Below the pieces are notes generated by a model. That model saw only the letters and a list, made by a program, of their open reading frames with translations. It had not been told where the DNA came from and made no database searches. Positions 61,101-64,000 of a stretch of DNA of 64,000 nucleotides are shown in pieces (the first letter of the stretch is position 1; each line of letters opens with the position of its first letter). The position numbers and the translations under genes are program-made. Source of the stretch: Owenia fusiformis (Eukaryota > Annelida > Polychaeta > Sabellida > Oweniidae); contig CAIIXF020000006.1 of the NCBI GenBank assembly GCA_903813345.2, positions 20,653,936 through 20,717,935 on the forward strand, in the 5' to 3' direction.

Positions 61101-63182
61101 TCAGTGAAAATAACAAAAATCGGTTCCAATTCTGCCACAGCCACGCAATTTAGAGTGATTTTCAAGGAAATATAGCATGATGTGACTATATTCTGATAAT
61201 GATTATCAAAGTGCAGGTTTTGATGTCTCAGAGTTCCTGCTCTATCAGAGCCACTAATATTTTTGTATAGTCATGATTGGAGTACAAAGAACTTGAATCA
61301 TTACCTCATTGTTTCCTCTTTCACTTTGCAGTTTTCTTGTGTATTTCCAGTACCCGGCCCTGTAGCAAATGTGGTTGCCATTTCAAGTTCATACAGCGTA
61401 ACATTATCTTGGGAACCCCCTCTACTACCCAATGGTATTGTGACGTCATACAACATCACTTACAAACAGATTCCAGTGCCTCCACCAAAAAGTAAAAATA
61501 ATTTATTTAAAAGATTAAAAACATTTCAGTGTTTTCTTTGTACAAAGCCTGTCAAGTGGAACACGTTTATTAGTGGAACACTTTTAAGTCTCATAACCCA
61601 CTGATTTAATGTTAATCAAATCTTTAGAAGTGGAACACCTTTATTAGTGGAACACTTTTAAGTCTCATAACCCACTGATTTAATGTTAATCAAATCTTTA
61701 GAAGTGGAACACCTTTATTAGTGGAACACTTTTAAGTCCCATAACCCACTGATTTAATGTTAATCAAATCTTTAGAAGTGGAATACCTTTATTAGTGGAA
61801 CACTTTTAAGTCTCATAACCCACTGATTTAATGTTAATCAAATCTTTAGAAGTGGAACACCTTTATTAGTGGAACACTTTTAAGTCTCATAACCCACTGA
61901 TTTAATGTTAATCAAATCTTTAGAAGTGGAACACCTTTATTAGTGGAACACTTTTAAGTCTCATAACCCACTGATTTAATGTTAATCAAATCTTTAGAAG
62001 TGGAACACCTTTATTAGTGGAACACTTTTAAGTCTCATAACCCACTGATTTAATGTTAATCAAATCTTTAGAAGTGGAACACCTTTATTACTAGAACACT
62101 TTTAAGTCTCATAACCCACTGATTTAATGTTAATCAAATCTTTAGTAGTGGAACACCTTTATTAGTGGAACTCTTTTAAGTCTCATAACCCACTGATTTA
62201 ATGTTAATCAAATCTTTAGAAGTGGAACACGTTTATTAGTGGAAAATTTTAAAGTCTCATAACTCACTGATTTAATGTTAATCAAATCTTTAGAAGTGGA
62301 ACACCTTTATTAGTGGAACACTTAAGTCTCATAACCCAGTGATTTAATTTTAATCAAATCTTTAGAAGTGGAACACCTTGGGTGAAATGCATTTTTAGTG
62401 GACCAAGGGTGTTTCACTTCCACTGTTGTGCATATAAGGATTTTGTATTGAGGACTGAGATTTTTAAAACTTTCTTTATTGAAACACAAGAGAATGTTAT
62501 GCTCTAATCTAAGCTGATGCTAAGATTGAAGAACTCTCAGTCAATTTGTCATGTTTGTACCAGCCTCTACATCTCTGACATTAAAGTTTAAGTAGAAGTG
62601 GTTTGAATAGAAGAAAAGAAGTGAGAAAGGCAAGCCCTGAGAAAATCAATATTAATTAAACATATATTTTTATGACAGTTCAAAGATTTAAGTATATATT
62701 TTTCAGCGTCCAAATATTTTGGAAATGAATTGAAGTTAAGGGACAGCTATTACAGTCCAGGTGCCAAACAAGCCTGGTTGGACCCACAAATCAAATTAAG
62801 CCCTGGAAGGTTAAGCAAATGGAGCATTATGGTGCACCCTGGGATAATTGAAGACACTCCTGTGAGTTTATATGAATTTGATATTAAATGCTTTGCTTAG
62901 TATGACTACCAAAATTTCATTTAAGTAAACAAAGAGTTTCTTGAGGGTAAACATATTGGATTTATTTTTTTATTGAAATTAACTCTATTTGCATCTCCCT
63001 GTTCCACTTACCTCAAAAGTACAGAACCATTAACTCATTCATGCGTTAGAAATGAACATCTATTTTTATAACAGGCCAGGCTGCAGATTTGGCAAGTCGT
63101 AAATCGGGAGTTGGCCACGGGTCAGTTCAAGTTGGTCTGGGAGAAAGAGGTCTTAATTCGCAGTTCAGCTGGACAACAGGAG
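42121..63182 (+). CDS. Multi-exon Ig/FnIII cell-surface or secreted adhesion protein (3'-incomplete)
   Basis: 28 exons, all phase-consistent, give at least 1,324 residues: 42121-42193, 42876-43160, 45998-46171, 46843-46983, 47407-47606, 47900-47984, 48416-48712, 49034-49190, 49530-49651, 49919-50032, 51285-51440, 51658-51773, 54523-54676, 54933-55139, 55512-55580, 55708-55840, 56182-56354, 56769-56903, 57192-57365, 57732-57802, 58306-58458, 58622-58691, 60082-60152, 60427-60551, 60756-60868, 61351-61491, 62707-62861, 63075-63182. The start MKLKLLILTVIATVGF is a signal peptide. Eight Ig domains and five FnIII domains follow, then an unfamiliar extracellular segment. Domain borders fall mostly on phase-1 introns, as in shuffled modular proteins. 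No membrane segment or cytoplasmic tail was reached. The 8 Ig + at least 5 FnIII order does not match contactin, neogenin, Dscam or sidekick exactly, so no symbol is given. Confidence 0.88.
43316..43560 (+). repeat. Tandem array of 53-54-bp units, about 4.5 copies, in intron 2
   Basis: CAATTTCAAAATGAACAACT followed by TGGTGCAGATATATTTCCAG and TCTCACTTCA recurs near 43330, 43383, 43437, 43491 and (altered) 43544. The units carry no donor site. Confidence 0.85.
44216..44340. repeat. LINE 3'-end fragment with (TTCAA)n
   Basis: ATTCAATTCAATTCAATTTA followed by an AT-rich leader and CAAAAGGGCATA resembles the 3' end of the L2/CR1-like LINE at 14779 (TTCAATTCAATTCAATTATT). It is a short, probably dead, 3' fragment on the minus strand. 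A related TTGAATTGAATTGA occurs near 59259. Confidence 0.5.
45998..47984 (+). CDS. Ig domains 2 and 3
   Basis: Ig2 is split over 45998-46171 and 46843-46983 (ELRCITPIS...VSWEKDG...GVYRCVAV). Ig3 is split over 47407-47606 and 47900-47984 (VDCHIVGTPTPTITWRRG...GSLHFTQLA|NGDSGQYSCIGS). For Ig3 the donor must be GT at 47607, since joining there keeps the frame and restores the usual L-x-DSGxYxC spacing. A more distal GT at 47611 would break the frame. Confidence 0.85.
48416..49651 (+). CDS. Ig domains 4 and 5
   Basis: Ig4 is a single exon (LLCQPP...IIWYKDN...EDAGDYFCVAI). Ig5 spans 49034-49190 and 49530-49651 (MICRVSGDPAPSISWYNNN...QELILNDVNKQDEGTYFCRAS). The acceptor before 49530 (TTTTTGAG) is modest but the only one that keeps phase. 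Confidence 0.85.
49919..51440 (+). CDS. Ig domain 6, split by an intron made almost entirely of splice-donor repeats
   Basis: Exon 49919-50032 ends KCGVYGDPTPSVTWYK and exon 51285-51440 begins DGIELKP, containing DSSDSGLYRCRAV. The canonical join gives WYKDGIELKP, a normal Ig C-C' turn. The 1,252-bp intron is 90% tandem copies of the exon's last 41-42 bases plus its donor. Using any later donor would first read TAG or TGA within the first repeat, truncating the protein mid-domain. Confidence 0.88.
50033..51160 (+). repeat. 49-bp minisatellite, 23 copies, each holding an exon end and a 5' splice donor
   Basis: Each unit runs GTAAGTGGAGCATATGGTGA, then CCCAACACCCTCTGTAACAT, then GGTACAAAG. It matches the last part of the Ig6 exon (49991-50032) plus its GTAAGT donor. 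Variants are few (TATAG for ATGG, GTAAGA, GTAAGG, GTTAGT in the last units), with more divergence at the right end. 1,128 bp divided by 49 is 23.0 units. Because 49 is not a multiple of three, all three minus-strand frames stay open, producing long spurious ORFs. Confidence 0.95.
51658..54676 (+). CDS. Ig domain 7, split by a transposon-filled intron
   Basis: Exon 51658-51773 ends LECVATGSPQPQLTWLFN and exon 54523-54676 begins NSENLPTG, containing EKHAGKFTCRAT. The phase-0 join gives TWLFN|NSENL. The intron starts with about five degenerate copies of the exon end plus donor and then holds a 2.2-kb TIR element. Confidence 0.85.
51774..51998 (+). repeat. Degenerate 40-46-bp repeat of the Ig7 exon end plus donor, about 5 copies
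   Basis: GTAAGTGTTTGCCTCCCCA followed by CA(C/T)CCTCAACTCACATGGCT and (G/C)TTCAAT recurs from 51774. It duplicates the exon end CCTCAACTCACATGGCTGTT with its GTAAGTG donor. One further diverged piece (CATCCTCAACTGATTTGGCT) sits at 54228-54251, beyond the TIR element, showing that the element landed inside the array. Confidence 0.85.
52580..53000. repeat. About 420-bp fold-back nested in the 2.2-kb element
   Basis: GTCCTAACTTCGACCGTTAA at the left matches TTAACGGTCGAAGTTAGGAC at the right. Complementarity continues through GACCTACC.GATG, GAAAATCAAGGATT and GAGTCTCATACTGCA to a centre at 52760-52830, where TTTTGGTCCCCAGC faces GCTGGGGACCAAAA. Confidence 0.8.
53265..53752. repeat. Inverted repeat with about 42-bp arms
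   Basis: GCAGGTTTTACCGTAT...GTATACGGAAGTTTTGAAA near 53272 is complementary to TTTCAAAACTACCGTATAC and ATACGGTAAAACCTGC near 53709-53748. The spacer is about 400 bp and contains no ORF of note. Confidence 0.65.
54933..55580 (+). CDS. Ig domain 8
   Basis: Exons 54933-55139 and 55512-55580 give LLTCVARGDPSPGFQWYKGRK...VKYMRKQDA|GIFTCVAHNAAG. It ends DVAVYVR and passes on a phase-1 intron to the first FnIII domain. Confidence 0.85.
55708..57365 (+). CDS. FnIII domains 1 and 2
   Basis: FnIII-1 (55708-55840, 56182-56354) opens PPRPPVLLTPFAIS and has VTWVPV, VQYRED, GGLRPATLYLVRMAARNEVG. FnIII-2 (56769-56903, 57192-57365) opens APSMPRNMRL and has VDVAWEMPEFSNGQI, KGLHPYRMYQVKVRGAT. The conserved Trp in strand B and the LxPxTxYxxxVxAxN-type motif in strands E-F are present in both. 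Confidence 0.85.
57383..57460. repeat. Dispersed repeat fragment (TAGCCAGGGG family), intronic copy
   Basis: TAGCCAGGGGGGCGGGGGTT...AAAAATTCTTTCAAAATCATGCA matches 1060-1110. It lies just downstream of the FnIII-2 donor. Confidence 0.5.
57732..60868 (+). CDS. FnIII domains 3 and 4
   Basis: FnIII-3 spans 57732-57802, 58306-58458 and 58622-58691 (PDTAPSGVNVTVLS, FHIQWK, GPIREYKVIY, LHPWREYSIQVFGYNDVG). FnIII-4 spans 60082-60152, 60427-60551 and 60756-60868 (PTGAPADVNATALTSSDIFIQWK, ISGYDLQYK, SGLLPYTSYDIRLRSFT). Both are cut after strand B at exactly ...QWK|, in phase 0, the same intron position in neighbouring domains, which suggests origin by domain duplication. Confidence 0.85.
58793..58908. 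repeat. Fold-back MITE with 28-bp arms
   Basis: TTATGTCACTATCGTGGCA and TATATGCCC are complementary to GGGCATATATG and TGCCACGATAGCGACATAA. It lies in the intron after FnIII-3. Confidence 0.75.
59438..60081 (+). repeat. Tandem array of 91-bp units, 7 copies, ending at a splice acceptor
   Basis: Units start CTGGCGAGATGAAGAG at 59438, 59529, 59620, 59711, 59802, 59893 and 59988. Each ends ATTGTCTTATTTC. After the last unit the next bases are AG|TG and not TGGCG, so the array's final TTGTCTTATTTC is the polypyrimidine tract of the functional acceptor for 60082-60152. In the other units the homologous position reads CTG. Copies are nearly identical (AATT or ACTC at one site). Confidence 0.93.
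61351..61491 (+). CDS. FnIII domain 5 (start)
   Basis: The exon reads PGPVANVVAISSSYSVTLSWEPPLLPNGIVTSYNITYKQIPVP in overlapping short motifs: PGPVANV, SVTLSWEPP, NGIVTSYNITYK. The second half, with the strand E-F Tyr motif, is not in the next exon, so this domain may be truncated or its last exon missed within the repeat-filled intron. Confidence 0.75.
61555..62380 (+). repeat. Tandem array of 74-bp units, about 11 copies
   Basis: AGTGGAACACCTTTATTAGT, GGAACACTTTTAAGTCTCAT, AACCCACTGATTTAATGTTA and ATCAAATCTTTAGA form the unit. The first starts at 61555 and the last partial unit at 62366. The intron therefore carries no room for coding sequence here. Confidence 0.95.
62707..63182 (+). CDS. 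Unassigned extracellular segment after FnIII-5
   Basis: Two exons, 62707-62861 and 63075-63182, in phase with the gene, read YFGNELKLRDSYYSPGAKQ, KLSPGRLSKWSIMVHPG, ARLQIWQVVNRELATGQFKL and VWEKEVLIRSSAGQQ. The alternating GxLxxWxxxV...xLQIWxxxxxxFxLVWExxV pattern resembles small beta-sandwich modules found in invertebrate extracellular proteins; this is an impression and no named family is claimed. The final donor GTTCGT is weak, so the exon end at 63182 is uncertain. Confidence 0.6.
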
Positions 63183-63736
63183 GTTCGTAGAATACTACCA
63201 TTTATCACATGTTTATGAGTTTCTCAGCAATTTGATTGGTCAATTTTGATGATGTATTTATTTTATCAGTAACCTCATTTCATGTTATGTTAGACTTGTA
63301 CAATGGAGGTAATAGTGATAATGTGACATCACTGGCTCATAATTGCGTAGTTTATGAAAATTGTTTGACATCACACTGTCATGTTTAATTTGTGGGTAGA
63401 ACCTTATCTGTTATTCATCAGTATATTCAAGCAGAAACTTCTTGACTGACTTGATATCTAATATTTATTTGGATATCGAGATAGTTGGCATTCTATCATT
63501 TGATTGGATATCATCAGAGTCATTCACATATCTGTATGTGACATTTTGTGATATCATATTAACAGTCACTTCTTTATGTGGTTATTATTTTTCAATTACT
63601 GTAACAAATGTGGGTTGATTCAACCAATGTGCTAAAGTACAAAAATATTTTTTTTCTGATTAGTATTGTTGTAAAATCAGTTTGCTTTTAACTTGTCTTT
63701 TTTGTCGTTATGAACTTCATGTGAATTTTAATAATA
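63183..63736. other. Intronic or 3' flank, nothing recognised
   Basis: AT-rich sequence without a recognisable exon. The Ig/FnIII gene has not reached a stop codon in frame through a confident exon, so it probably continues to the right of the window. Confidence 0.5.
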
Positions 63737-64000
63737 CGAGGGTTGATCCAAAAGTTTCGAACTGTTTGCTCTAAAAATCTTAATTATGAATATTGTTCAT
63801 ATTTGGCCACAACCACCCTATATATAGTAGTTTCATTTTTTTGTAAAAATAAGCAATTTTGACCAGCAACATAGGTGTCTGGTTAGCATAGCAACATGAC
63901 AGCAGGGTAGGCAGAGCATAATTACCTATTGTATGAGATTTTATGGGGGTAAAACTCCACAATTGAAATGATCTGAAATAGCTCTTCAATTGCTGTAATT
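63737..64000. mobile_element. Mariner/Tc1-like terminal inverted repeat (left end, partial)
   Basis: After TA, CGAGGGTTGATCCAAAAGTT follows. This is the CGAGGGTNNNTNAAAAGTT form of mariner-family ends. The right end is beyond the window, and no intact transposase start is seen in the following 260 bp. Confidence 0.5.

Overview
This is nuclear DNA from an animal, most likely a marine invertebrate. It has AT-rich intergenic sequence, spliced genes with GT-AG introns, many non-LTR retrotransposons and cut-and-paste DNA transposons, and an Ig/FnIII adhesion receptor. The phylum cannot be fixed from the sequence alone. No rRNA, tRNA, CRISPR array or bacterial operon was seen.

Layout. 263-452(-): first coding exon of a cytosolic sulfotransferase whose remainder lies off the left edge. 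4204-18587(-): a two-exon, membrane-anchored SAM methyltransferase. Its roughly 13.6 kb intron holds three LINE relics (5.2-9.2, 10.8-12.8 and 14.8-16.8 kb), two of them broken by TIR elements (5895-8620 and 11501-12217), plus a 584-bp TIR element at 17456-18039. About 19.8-25.7 kb(+): a spliced, 5'-incomplete protein-primed family-B DNA polymerase of Polinton/Maverick type. It is interrupted 6 bp before its stop codon by a young poly(A)-tailed LINE (22493-25725) with a 12-bp target-site duplication.

26.7-35.9 kb is a transposon nest. It holds a PIF/Harbinger element (26704-33451) with transposase and Myb-like ORF remnants, a second inverted Harbinger copy (about 33590-35930), and a 2.9-kb TIR element (28468-31401) with 5-bp TSDs that itself contains further elements.

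38121-41509(-): a four-exon, 401-codon gene ending in a glyoxalase/VOC-like domain reminiscent of FAM124. Head to head with it, 42121-63182+(+): a 28-exon (so far) cell-surface or secreted protein with a signal peptide, 8 Ig domains, 5 FnIII domains and a further extracellular segment. It continues beyond the last exon found.

The most unusual signal is in this last gene. Tandem arrays in at least three introns abut splice sites and are built from, or run into, the splice-site sequence. There are 23 copies of a 49-bp exon-end-plus-donor unit after the first exon of Ig7's predecessor (Ig6), about 5 copies of an equivalent unit in Ig7, and 7 copies of a 91-bp unit ending at the FnIII-4 acceptor. 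Several adjacent genes share only proximity. The one regulatory inference offered is a possible common 0.6-kb promoter region between the VOC-like and Ig/FnIII genes.
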